From NCBI GenBank assembly GCA_020850015.1, contig JADZFF010000054.1, forward strand, positions 1-53,422: 53,422 bases of DNA, written 5' to 3'. The position numbers and the translations under genes are program-made. This document shows positions 41,825-51,467 of this stretch, one piece after another (the first letter of the stretch is position 1; every line of letters starts with the position of its first letter). The notes under the pieces are model-generated. The model saw nothing but the letters and a program-made list of their open reading frames with translations. It was not told where the DNA came from and did no database searches. This DNA is from Bdellovibrionales bacterium (GTDB lineage: Bacteria > Bdellovibrionota > UBA1018 > JADZFF01).

Positions 41825-42676
41825 ATGGGAACCTCCATGCCTCAGATGCAGCCAAAAGCGCCCGGTCTTCCGGGAGTCCGCCACATCATCGCCGTCTCGA
41901 GCGGCAAGGGAGGGGTAGGGAAGAGCACCGTTTCCGCGAACCTGGCCTGCGCGCTCGCCGCGGCTGGGAAACGCGTGGGCCTGATGGACGCCGACATCAT
42001 GGGGCCGAACATGCCCATCATGATGGGAGTGACCGAGGAGCCCAAGATCCAGAAGACGCCCACGGGCGGCGAAGAGTTCATACCGCCCACCGCCCAGGGC
42101 GTGAAGGTGATGTCGATGGGCTTCCTCGTGGAGCCCGATCAGCCCGTGGTGTGGCGCGGGCCCATGCTGCACAACCTGCTCACGCAGTTCGCGAAGAACG
42201 TGAACTGGGGCGAGCTCGACTACCTCGTGATCGACTTCCCGCCCGGCACGGGCGACGTGCAGATCTCGCTCTCGCAGCTCCTTCCGATCACGGGCGCCGT
42301 GATGGTGACCACGCCCCAGGAGGTGGCCATGCAGGACGTGCGGCGCGCCTGGCGCATGTGGAGCCAGGTCCGCGTGCCGGTGATGGGCGTCGTGGAGAAC
42401 ATGAGCTACTTCATCTGCGCCCACGGCGAGAAGTACGAGATCTTCGGCAAGGGCGGCGGCGAGATCCTGAAGACGAAGTTCTCCACCGAGCTCCTGGCCC
42501 GCGTGCCGATCGAGATCGCGGTGCGCGAAGGCGGCGACCTGGGTCGCCCCGTGGTCGTGGCGAAACCCGAAAGCGAGAGCGCGCGGGCCTTCACTGAGCT
42601 TGCGCAGAAGGTGATGGCCGGGGCCGAGCAGCTCGCCTCTGCTCAGCCCGCCACCGTCGAAATCGGCAAGTTCTAG
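41825..42676 (+). CDS. mrp: Mrp/NBP35-type iron-sulfur carrier ATPase
   Basis: The 283-residue P-loop ATPase belongs to the Mrp/ApbC family that carries Fe-S clusters. It shows the deviant Walker A GKGGVGKST (27-35), DADIMGPNMPIMMG and VIDFPPGTGDV. It lacks the N-terminal DUF59 domain of many Mrp proteins. The usual C-terminal Cys-x-x-Cys is broken: ENMSYFICAHGEKYEIFG has Cys198 but the second Cys is missing. So cluster binding may differ from the standard dimer. Start ATG at 41825 has no clear ribosome-binding site; the ATG at 41837 is an alternative. Confidence 0.9.
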   Translation: MGTSMPQMQPKAPGLPGVRHIIAVSSGKGGVGKSTVSANLACALAAAGKRVGLMDADIMGPNMPIMMGVTEEPKIQKTPTGGEEFIPPTAQGVKVMSMGFLVEPDQPVVWRGPMLHNLLTQFAKNVNWGELDYLVIDFPPGTGDVQISLSQLLPITGAVMVTTPQEVAMQDVRRAWRMWSQVRVPVMGVVENMSYFICAHGEKYEIFGKGGGEILKTKFSTELLARVPIEIAVREGGDLGRPVVVAKPESESARAFTELAQKVMAGAEQLASAQPATVEIGKF

Positions 42677-42683
42677 CTCAGGA

Positions 42684-43700
42684 TCAGAGCTCTTCGGCTG
42701 AGGCTTCCACCTCGGCTTCGGCGTTTTTGCCCTCGGCCATGCGCTCCTTGCGGAGGCGCTTCAGGAGCTTCTTCATGTCGGCGGTGAGATTCTGGTCGAA
42801 GGTGGTCATCACCGGTGCGCCGAGCGTTCCAGCCAGCAGGGCGTCGAGCCTGCGCACACGCGAGAACGAGTCGGCGGCGCTCATGGCCGCGCTCTGACGT
42901 TCGCGCTCCGTGCAGGAGATGCAGCGGCGAGCCACCTCCGACTGGAACACGCCTTCCACGGCGTAAGAGCCCCAGGCGTGGTCGTCGCAGGCGGCGTAGC
43001 CGGCGAAGGCGTGGCCGGCCGGGCAGATCCCGTGCAGGTTTCCGCAGAAGCCGACCGCGGCAGTGTTTCCGTTGATGAGCTGTTGGAACTCGGCGTTCGA
43101 CGGGCGGCGCGAGCAATCCGAGTGGCGGGCCTCATGGATCAGAGTGCCGATGCGGGTCGGGGTGTCGCGGTCGGGCGAGTAGCCGGCGCCGAGCTGAATG
43201 ATGCCGATGCGCGGTCCCTGGACGGGGATCTTGGAGTTGCCGATCTGGAACCCGACGCGCGGGCGAGGAAGGTTGTTCTGGATCTGGTCGATCGCGGCGA
43301 CGAAGTAGACCACCGTGCCCACATTCTGGGCCATCGTCACGACTTCACGCTCCTCGCCGAAGAAACCCGACGACAGGAGCTTCAGTCGTGAATCGAACTT
43401 CACGCGCTCTGAGAGAAGGTAGTTCACGCGGGCATCGAGGAATCTCAGGGCGTGCGCGCCCGAGTTGCCGCCGAACACCGGGGCGAACCAGCGGCCCGGG
43501 GTGCCGCCGAGCTCGTAGCGCATCAGGCGCAGCACGTCCTGGCGAAGAAGGCTCTTTTCGGCCCTGTTCAGCGAGGGGTCGAGCTTCATGGTGACGGCCT
43601 CGTTGAGCTCCTCCACCTTGCGGCAGCCTCCGAGCAGGAACGAGGACGCAAGCGTCAGGGCAAAAAGAGTCTGGAGCGTGGTGCGGCGATTCAGTGTCAC
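42684..43700 (-). CDS. Lipoprotein with HExxH metalloprotease-like motif
   Basis: The 338-residue lipoprotein has lipobox LLGGC (Cys26). A short zincin-like motif HEARH (His189, Glu190, His193) occurs in RIGTLIHEARHSDCSRR, so it may bind zinc and cleave peptide bonds; no full peptidase family was identified. Cys-rich stretches follow (CGNLHGICPAGHAFAGYAAC, ARRCISCTERE). The C-terminus is Lys/Arg- and Glu-rich. The GTG start has AAAGGGGAT 6-8 bases upstream. It is divergent from the GcvH-like gene. Confidence 0.7.
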   Translation of the reverse strand: MTLNRRTTLQTLFALTLASSFLLGGCRKVEELNEAVTMKLDPSLNRAEKSLLRQDVLRLMRYELGGTPGRWFAPVFGGNSGAHALRFLDARVNYLLSERVKFDSRLKLLSSGFFGEEREVVTMAQNVGTVVYFVAAIDQIQNNLPRPRVGFQIGNSKIPVQGPRIGIIQLGAGYSPDRDTPTRIGTLIHEARHSDCSRRPSNAEFQQLINGNTAAVGFCGNLHGICPAGHAFAGYAACDDHAWGSYAVEGVFQSEVARRCISCTERERQSAAMSAADSFSRVRRLDALLAGTLGAPVMTTFDQNLTADMKKLLKRLRKERMAEGKNAEAEVEASAEEL

Positions 43701-43768
43701 GGTAGATCCCCTTTCAAGTGGTCCACCCGGCCTAGCATGGGGCGCCAGCGCACCGCAAAAAACAATCC

Positions 43769-43785
43769 CGCATCACGGTGATGCG
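43769..43785. promoter_or_regulatory. 17-base palindrome in a divergent promoter region
   Basis: CGCATCAC (43769-43776) and GTGATGCG (43778-43785) are perfect inverted arms around one base, an operator-like dyad between the divergent lipoprotein (start 43700) and GcvH-like (start 43851) genes. TTGACG at 43814-43819 with ATAAGG/CATAAG 16-17 bases on could be a promoter for the latter. Confidence 0.45.
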
Positions 43786-43850
43786 AAGCGGCAATTTCTC
43801 ATGCAATGCTTCATTGACGCTGCTTTCCCTTAGCCCATAAGGTCAAAGTC

Positions 43851-44219
43851 ATGTCGAACCCCGCGGAACACTCAGGCGAGACGGATCAGGGCCGGATTTG
43901 GTGGCACTGGGCGGGCGGAACGCTCACGCTCGGCATGACGGGAGCGGCGATCTCCGAGCTGGGCGAACCCGAGGAGGTTTCGCTGCCGGAGGAAGGCGAG
44001 TCGCTCGAGAGCGGTGATATCCTGTTCTCGTGCGGAGGTTCTACGGGAAGCTACGAATGGGCCTGTCCGGTGGAGGGCACGGTCAGTGCCGTGAACGCCG
44101 CCGTGCTCGACGATCCCCTGGTTCTGGCCGAGGATCCCTTGGAGTCCTGGCTCGTGCGGATCGAGGTGGTCGATGAGTCCCAAATCGCCCCGCTCCGGTC
44201 CGGGAAAAAAGCAGGCTAG
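43851..44219 (+). CDS. GcvH-like protein lacking the lipoyl lysine
   Basis: The 122-residue protein follows the glycine cleavage H-protein fold: LTLGMTGAAISELGEPEEV, SLESGDILFS, CPVEGTVSAVNAAVLDDP and EDPLESWLVRIE. In true H proteins the segment before the last strand reads E-S-V-K-A and carries the lipoylated Lys. Here it is GGSTGSYEWACPV with no Lys, so it cannot be lipoylated. It is probably a repurposed H-like domain, perhaps regulatory. It overlaps the next, kinase-like gene by 47 bases. AAGG lies 8 bases before the ATG. Confidence 0.8.
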   Translation: MSNPAEHSGETDQGRIWWHWAGGTLTLGMTGAAISELGEPEEVSLPEEGESLESGDILFSCGGSTGSYEWACPVEGTVSAVNAAVLDDPLVLAEDPLESWLVRIEVVDESQIAPLRSGKKAG

Positions 44220-45423
44220 GAAACCCTCAGCCGCGGAGAGCGCGCCGTTTGGGGAAGGGCTCGCCGTCGGCCACCGCGCCGGGAACCGCCTCTCCCCCCA
44301 TGACGAGGAACTGTTCCGCGCCTTCCAGTCGAACCTGCTCTCGCTGATCTCCCATGAGCTTCGCACGCCGCTCATGGGGATCCTGAACGCCCTTTCTCTC
44401 CTTCAAGATGCGGCGGATCCGGGGCACGCCGGAGAGCTTCCGTTGCCCGAACTGGTGTCGATGGCGCGAAACAACGCGCAGAAGCTTCACCACGCGCTGT
44501 CCTCGCTTCTTGATCTCGCTGCGATCGAGTCGGGCGCCTTCAGGGCGCGGCTGAAGGAGGTTGATTTCGCGCGCTTGGCGGTCCTCAGGATCGGAGCCCT
44601 GGAGCCGCGCCTGAACGATCGCCGGCTGACCTTCACGGTCGACGCCGTCTCAGCGAAGGAGGCCCAGGCCTCGCCGCTTCTGGGTGATCCCCAAAAGCTG
44701 TCGCGGGCCGTGGATCTCGCGCTCGAGATCCTTCTGGAAAGGGCAGAGCCGGGGTCGAAGGTGCATTTCGAGGCCGACGCCTCCCACCTCAACGTGAGCT
44801 TCACGCTCCCGCCCTCAGCAGAAGAGGAGTGGGAGACGGATTGGACCCAGGCGCGCGCGGGGTTCCAGGGCGGCGTGGTTTCGCCGGTGTCGGCTTTCGC
44901 CGGGACGGTGAGAAGCGAGCGCGACTTCCTGACTCGGACCCGGGAAGGTCTGGGAAGCGAATTCCTCCTGGTGATGGAGATCCTGCGGCTCCATGGCGGC
45001 GAATTCAAGGCGGCGCGCTCCGGGACGCAGGTGCGGCTGGAGCTTCGCTTGCCGCGGCTCGAGAGCGAGGAAGGCGTGAAGGCCGTGCTTCAGTCCCGTG
45101 CCTACGAGAGCTCTCATGGGCTCGCGAGCCTCGCTGTGGCGCTGGTCGCGGTTCCCCGCGGGGAGGAGGCCAGCGCCTTTCAAGGGCGGCTCCGAAGGGC
45201 GCTGTTCCGTGCCTCCGACGCGGTTTACGCCCTGGAGGGCGCGGGGAAGGTGGCCCTGGTGCTCGACGACTGCAAGAGCCAGGATTCACCTCGGCTCTTG
45301 GAGCGCATTTCCGAGATTCTGGGGCACTCCCTGGAGGCGGGTGTGGCGCACTGTCCGGAAGAAGGCACCGACCCTGAGGTACTGCTGCGGCTCGCCAATT
45401 CCAGACTCAAAAAGTCCAATTAA
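44173..45423 (+). CDS. Degenerate histidine kinase with GGDEF-like end
   Basis: The 416-residue protein has a HisKA dimerisation/phosphotransfer helix: LLSLISHELRTPLMGILNAL (His61). The ATPase half that follows (about 130-300) lacks clear N, G1 and G2 boxes, so ATP binding is doubtful. The C-terminus (about 330-410: RLRRALFRASDAVYALEGAG, KVALVLDDCK) is like a GGDEF domain without the GGDEF signature. No membrane helix is present. It starts inside the GcvH-like gene with GAGGTGG just upstream of ATG 44173, so the two are probably co-translated and may act together. Confidence 0.72.
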   Translation: MSPKSPRSGPGKKQARKPSAAESAPFGEGLAVGHRAGNRLSPHDEELFRAFQSNLLSLISHELRTPLMGILNALSLLQDAADPGHAGELPLPELVSMARNNAQKLHHALSSLLDLAAIESGAFRARLKEVDFARLAVLRIGALEPRLNDRRLTFTVDAVSAKEAQASPLLGDPQKLSRAVDLALEILLERAEPGSKVHFEADASHLNVSFTLPPSAEEEWETDWTQARAGFQGGVVSPVSAFAGTVRSERDFLTRTREGLGSEFLLVMEILRLHGGEFKAARSGTQVRLELRLPRLESEEGVKAVLQSRAYESSHGLASLAVALVAVPRGEEASAFQGRLRRALFRASDAVYALEGAGKVALVLDDCKSQDSPRLLERISEILGHSLEAGVAHCPEEGTDPEVLLRLANSRLKKSN

Positions 45424-45495
45424 GCGAGAGAGGTTGCCGCCCCGAGTCAGAGCTGGAGCGCCCTGCTCAGGTGTGGTAATCCGTTTCATCAATCC

Positions 45496-46997
45496 ATGAG
45501 CGATCCGACGCCAGAAACCACGGTCCGGCCTCAGGCTAACCGAGGGCGATTCTTTATCAAAACCTTCGGCTGCCAGATGAATGTGGCGGACACCGAGCGC
45601 ATGTGCTCGCTCCTCCGCGACAGCGGCATGGAAGCGGCTGAGGCCGTGGAGCAGGCCGATCTCATCCTCATCAACGGCTGCTCCGTCCGCGACAAGGCCG
45701 TGCACAAGGCCGTGTCGACCCTGGGCACCTATCAGGACTTCGTAACCGCGGGTCGCAAGCCCCTCCTGGGCCTGGGCGGCTGCGTGGGTCAGATGGAGAA
45801 GGGCACGATCTTCAGGCGGGCCCCTTACCTCGACTTCGTCTTCGGCCCGGACGCTATCGACCAGATCCCCGAGATCGTGAGCCGTGTGCAGCAGGGCGAG
45901 CGCCACTCCGTCTACGCCGACTTCGACCGCCGCGACGACTACTCCACCGAGACGCGCGCGCTTCCGGGCCAGGCCCAGGCCTTCGTGAACATCATGAAGG
46001 GCTGCGACAAGTACTGCACCTACTGCATCGTGCCGTTCACGCGGGGCCGCGAGAAATCGCGCACGATCTCCGAGGTGCTCGACGACCTGGCGAAGCTCGT
46101 GGGGCAGGGCGTGCGCGAGGTGACGCTGCTCGGCCAGAACGTGAACTCCTTTGGCAAAGGGAATCCCAACAAGCTGGGGCTGGAGCCCCGCGCGCTCGTC
46201 GGCCCCATCGGCCGCGTGGGCCCCGAGGAGGGCGAAGAGACCTTCCCGATGCTCCTGCGCGCGATGGACGCCGATCCCAGGCTAGCGGAGCTCAAACGCA
46301 TCCGTTTCACATCGAGTCACCCGCTCGATTTCAGTGATCAGCTCCTGGAGTGTTACGCGCCCCCATCCGAGGGCGGCGTCGCCCGCCTCGCCCCCCACCT
46401 CCATCTGCCCGTACAGAGCGGCTCCGACCGTGTGCTCTCGAAGATGGGCCGCAAGCACAAGATCGAGTCCTATATCGCGCAGATGGACCGCCTGAAGGCG
46501 CTCAATCCGGACGTGGGCCTGGGCACTGATCTGATCGTGGGGTTCCCCACGGAGACGGAAGAAGAGTTCGAGGAGACGCTGAAGCTCCTCGATCGCGTCC
46601 AGTACGACACTGTGTTCGCCTTCGCCTACTCGCCGCGCCCCGGAACTCGCGCCGCGAAGCTGCCGGACGACGTGCCGGACGAGGTCAAGAACCGCCGCTT
46701 GAATCAGCTTCTGGCCCACCAGAAGCTGATTTCCGAGAGACGCTACGCCGAGCGCGTGGGCCGCAGGTACGAGGTGCTCGTGGAAGGTTCTGCGAAGAAC
46801 GATCTGATGCTTCGCGAGGGCGAGAGTCGCGGCCTCCGCGTGTGGACCGGCCGCACTGGATGCAACCGCGTGGTGAATTTCCGCGCGGGCGCTCCGCGCT
46901 CGCTGACGGGCAGATTCCTCGAGGTCGAGATCACGGATTCCTCTCCGATCGCGCTCACCGGCAACCTGCTGAGTGACGTTTCCGAGGGATCGAGCGC

Positions 46998-47001
<4 letters not shown>
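45496..47001 (+). CDS. miaB: tRNA methylthiotransferase MiaB
   Basis: MiaB adds a methylthio group to i6A37 of tRNAs. The N-terminal UPF0004 domain holds three cluster Cys: FGCQMN (Cys26), NGCSVR (Cys62), GGCVGQ (Cys96). The radical-SAM motif is CDKYCTYC (Cys170, 174, 177). LLGQNVNSFG and the C-terminal TRAM-like part are present. At 501 residues it is longer than usual; part of the excess is a stretch around 216-240 (LEPRALVGPIGRVGPEEG). No Shine-Dalgarno is clear. Its TGA overlaps the GTG start of the carbonic anhydrase gene. Confidence 0.95.
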
Positions 47002-49060
<2,059 letters not shown>

Positions 49061-49094
49061 CGTACGAAGCAGCCCAGAGGAGGGCCCAAGAGCC

Positions 49095-50696
49095 GTGACC
49101 GCCCGCAAGCATTCCACCGTGGTGATCCTGGATTACGGCTCGCAGTACACGCAGCTCATCGCGCGGCGGGTGCGGGAGCTCGGGATCTATTCGCGGGTGC
49201 TCTCCGGAGATGCGTCACTCGCGCGGATTCAGGAACTTGATCCAAAGGCCGTGATTCTCTCGGGCGGGCCGAGCTCGGTCTACGACGCTGGCGCGCCGAC
49301 TCTGCCGGCGGGATTCCTGGAGGAGCAGAGGCGCACGAAGCTCCCCACGCTCGGCGTCTGTTACGGCATGCAGCTTCTGGTGCGGGATCTCGGCGGCAAG
49401 GTCGACCGCGCCGAGAAGCGCGAGTACGGCAAGATGGACGTGCACCCGGAGTCGGGCTCGCGGCTCTTCAGCGGACGGCCGAAGTTCTCGGCCTGGATGA
49501 GCCACGGGGATGAAAGCGCCGAGCTCCCCAAGGGCTTCCGCTTGGCCGCGAAAAGCGCCGCCGGTGCCGTGGCCGCTGCGGAGGCCCCGGAGCTCGGGCT
49601 TTACGGCCTGCAGTTCCACCCCGAGGTCACGCACACCGAGCGTGGCATGGAGCTCCTTCGCGCGTTTCTGCTCGACATCGCGGGCATCCGCCCCGACTGG
49701 ACCATGGGCTCCGTGATCGAGGAGCAGGTGGAGCGCATCCGCGACCTCGTGCCCCCGGGCGAGCACGCGCTTTGCGCGCTTTCGGGCGGCGTGGATTCGG
49801 CCGTGGCGGCCGTGCTCGTGCACAAGGCGCTGGGCGACCGCCTCCACTGCGTGTTCGTGGATCACGGCCTGCTGCGCTTCCAGGAGCGCGAACGCGTGAA
49901 CACGATGTTCCGCGAGAAGCTGCATCTTCCGGTGGAAACGGTGGACGCCTCCGCGCGGGTCCTGGGCAAGCTGGCCGGCGTGGCCGACCCCGAGAAGAAA
50001 CGGAAGATCATCGGCTCCGAGTTCATCTCCGTGTTCGACGAGGCGGCAGATCGCATCGGGAAGAAGATGGGCAAGACTCCGCGCTTCCTGGTGCAGGGCA
50101 CGCTCTATCCGGATGTCATCGAGTCGAGCCCGGCCCCCTCTGATGGCCCGGCGATCCCGGGCAAGAAGCACTCCCATACGATCAAGTCCCACCACAACGT
50201 GGGGGGCCTGCCGAAGGACCTCAAGTTCACGCTCATCGAGCCGCTCCGCGATCTCTTCAAGGACGAGGTGAGGCGCATGGGCAAGGAGCTCGGTGTGCCC
50301 GAGGAGTTCCTGGCCCGCCACCCGTTCCCGGGCCCTGGGCTCGCCGTGCGTATCATCGGCGACGTCACGCCCGAGGCCATCGATATCCTTCAGCGAGTGG
50401 ACGAGGTGTTCATTCAGGGGATCAGGGAGGCCGGGCTCTACTCCGAGATCTGGCAGGCCTTCGCGGTGTTCCTGCCCATTCGGTCCGTGGGCGTCCAGGG
50501 CGACGGTCGCACGCACGACCACGTCGTGGCTCTCCGGGCCGTAACCTCCACCGACGGCATGACGGCCGACTGGTACCGATTCCCCCACGACGTCCTGGCA
50601 CGTATCTCTACCCGGATCTGCAACGAGGTGAGGGGCGTGAACCGCGTGGTTTACGACGTCAGCTCCAAACCCCCCGCCACCATCGAGTGGGAATAG
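49095..50696 (+). CDS. guaA: GMP synthase (glutamine-hydrolysing) GuaA
   Basis: GuaA converts XMP to GMP with glutamine and ATP. The 533-residue protein has the class I amidotransferase domain with VILDYGSQYTQLIARRVREL, catalytic Cys89 in GVCYGMQ, and FHPEVTHTE. The ATP-pyrophosphatase domain follows with LSGGVDSAVAAVL, and the dimerisation part ends in NRVVYDVSSKPPATIEWE. Start is a GTG with GAGGAGGG upstream. Confidence 0.98.
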   Translation: MTARKHSTVVILDYGSQYTQLIARRVRELGIYSRVLSGDASLARIQELDPKAVILSGGPSSVYDAGAPTLPAGFLEEQRRTKLPTLGVCYGMQLLVRDLGGKVDRAEKREYGKMDVHPESGSRLFSGRPKFSAWMSHGDESAELPKGFRLAAKSAAGAVAAAEAPELGLYGLQFHPEVTHTERGMELLRAFLLDIAGIRPDWTMGSVIEEQVERIRDLVPPGEHALCALSGGVDSAVAAVLVHKALGDRLHCVFVDHGLLRFQERERVNTMFREKLHLPVETVDASARVLGKLAGVADPEKKRKIIGSEFISVFDEAADRIGKKMGKTPRFLVQGTLYPDVIESSPAPSDGPAIPGKKHSHTIKSHHNVGGLPKDLKFTLIEPLRDLFKDEVRRMGKELGVPEEFLARHPFPGPGLAVRIIGDVTPEAIDILQRVDEVFIQGIREAGLYSEIWQAFAVFLPIRSVGVQGDGRTHDHVVALRAVTSTDGMTADWYRFPHDVLARISTRICNEVRGVNRVVYDVSSKPPATIEWE

Positions 50697-50726
50697 CGGA
50701 GGGAAGGAGGTCAGTCTCAAGCTCCG

Positions 50727-51455
50727 GTGGGATTCCGCCGATCCGGAGACGTGGCCCTCCAGCCCTTTTCAATTGTGCCTCGCCTGCGCTTCTACCCGCG
50801 GTGGGCGCTCGTGGTGAGCCCCCTGCTGATCGTCGGGTTCTTCGGTGTCGGCATCGCGGCGAAGGTGCCGCCCTTCGCTTCGCGCGTGGAGACGCCTAAC
50901 GGGGTGGAGTACCTCGGCGAGGAGGTGGCTTGGGTGGAGAGCTGGTGGCCCCCGACGGTGGCCCGGAATCACTACCATCGCGTGCTTTCCTACGCCTGGA
51001 ACTTCCCAGAGGTGTGCTGGCCGGGGCGCGAGATCAACGATTTCCAGACGAAGCAATGCGCGCAGTTTCGCGAGCGCATGATTCTTGGAGCGGGTCTCTG
51101 CCTCTTGCCCCTGATCGTGCTGCTACTCGCGCTCATGAACGGCGGCGGAAAGCTCACCCTTCTCTATCGCAAGGGCTGGAGCAGCCTCACGAAGGGGCGC
51201 CCGCTGGCTCAGGCCGTCGTTACCGATCCACCCGAGGCCGGTACCGACTTCTTTTCCTGGCTCTTCTGCTTGCAGGGGGTGAGCCTGCAGCTTCCCGACG
51301 GCCGTCAGGTGGTGGCTTCTATCGACTCGGAGACGCCCATTCCGCTCCCCGGGCAGAAATTTCTCGTCTATGACTTGGGGCAGTATTTCGGGAAGCCGCG
51401 TTATGTCGGCCTGCTTCACGCGCCCCACCTAGCCGTGGTGGCGGGTTCGCGGTAA
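50727..51455 (+). CDS. Two-helix membrane protein of unknown function
   Basis: The 242-residue product has two clear membrane helices: about 26-44 (WALVVSPLLIVGFFGVGIA) and 118-137 (MILGAGLCLLPLIVLLLALM). A Trp/Tyr-rich loop of about 70 residues lies between them, with Cys in FPEVCWPG and TKQCAQ. The C-terminal 100 residues form a soluble beta-rich domain (VSLQLPDGRQVVASIDSETP). No family is recognised. GTG start; the GGAAGGAGG at 50702-50710 is 16 bases upstream, so a different start is possible. It lies 30 bases after guaA and 12 bases before dnaE. Confidence 0.65.
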   Translation: MGFRRSGDVALQPFSIVPRLRFYPRWALVVSPLLIVGFFGVGIAAKVPPFASRVETPNGVEYLGEEVAWVESWWPPTVARNHYHRVLSYAWNFPEVCWPGREINDFQTKQCAQFRERMILGAGLCLLPLIVLLLALMNGGGKLTLLYRKGWSSLTKGRPLAQAVVTDPPEAGTDFFSWLFCLQGVSLQLPDGRQVVASIDSETPIPLPGQKFLVYDLGQYFGKPRYVGLLHAPHLAVVAGSR

Positions 51456-51464
51456 TACCGCGAA
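51446..51464. promoter_or_regulatory. 19-base perfect palindrome before dnaE
   Basis: TTCGCGGTA (51446-51454) and TACCGCGAA (51456-51464) are perfect inverted copies around a single A. The dyad contains the TAA of the upstream membrane-protein gene and ends 3 bases before the dnaE ATG, where a Shine-Dalgarno would be expected; none is seen. It may be an operator or an mRNA hairpin that limits dnaE translation. Confidence 0.5.
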
Positions 51465-51467
51465 TCC

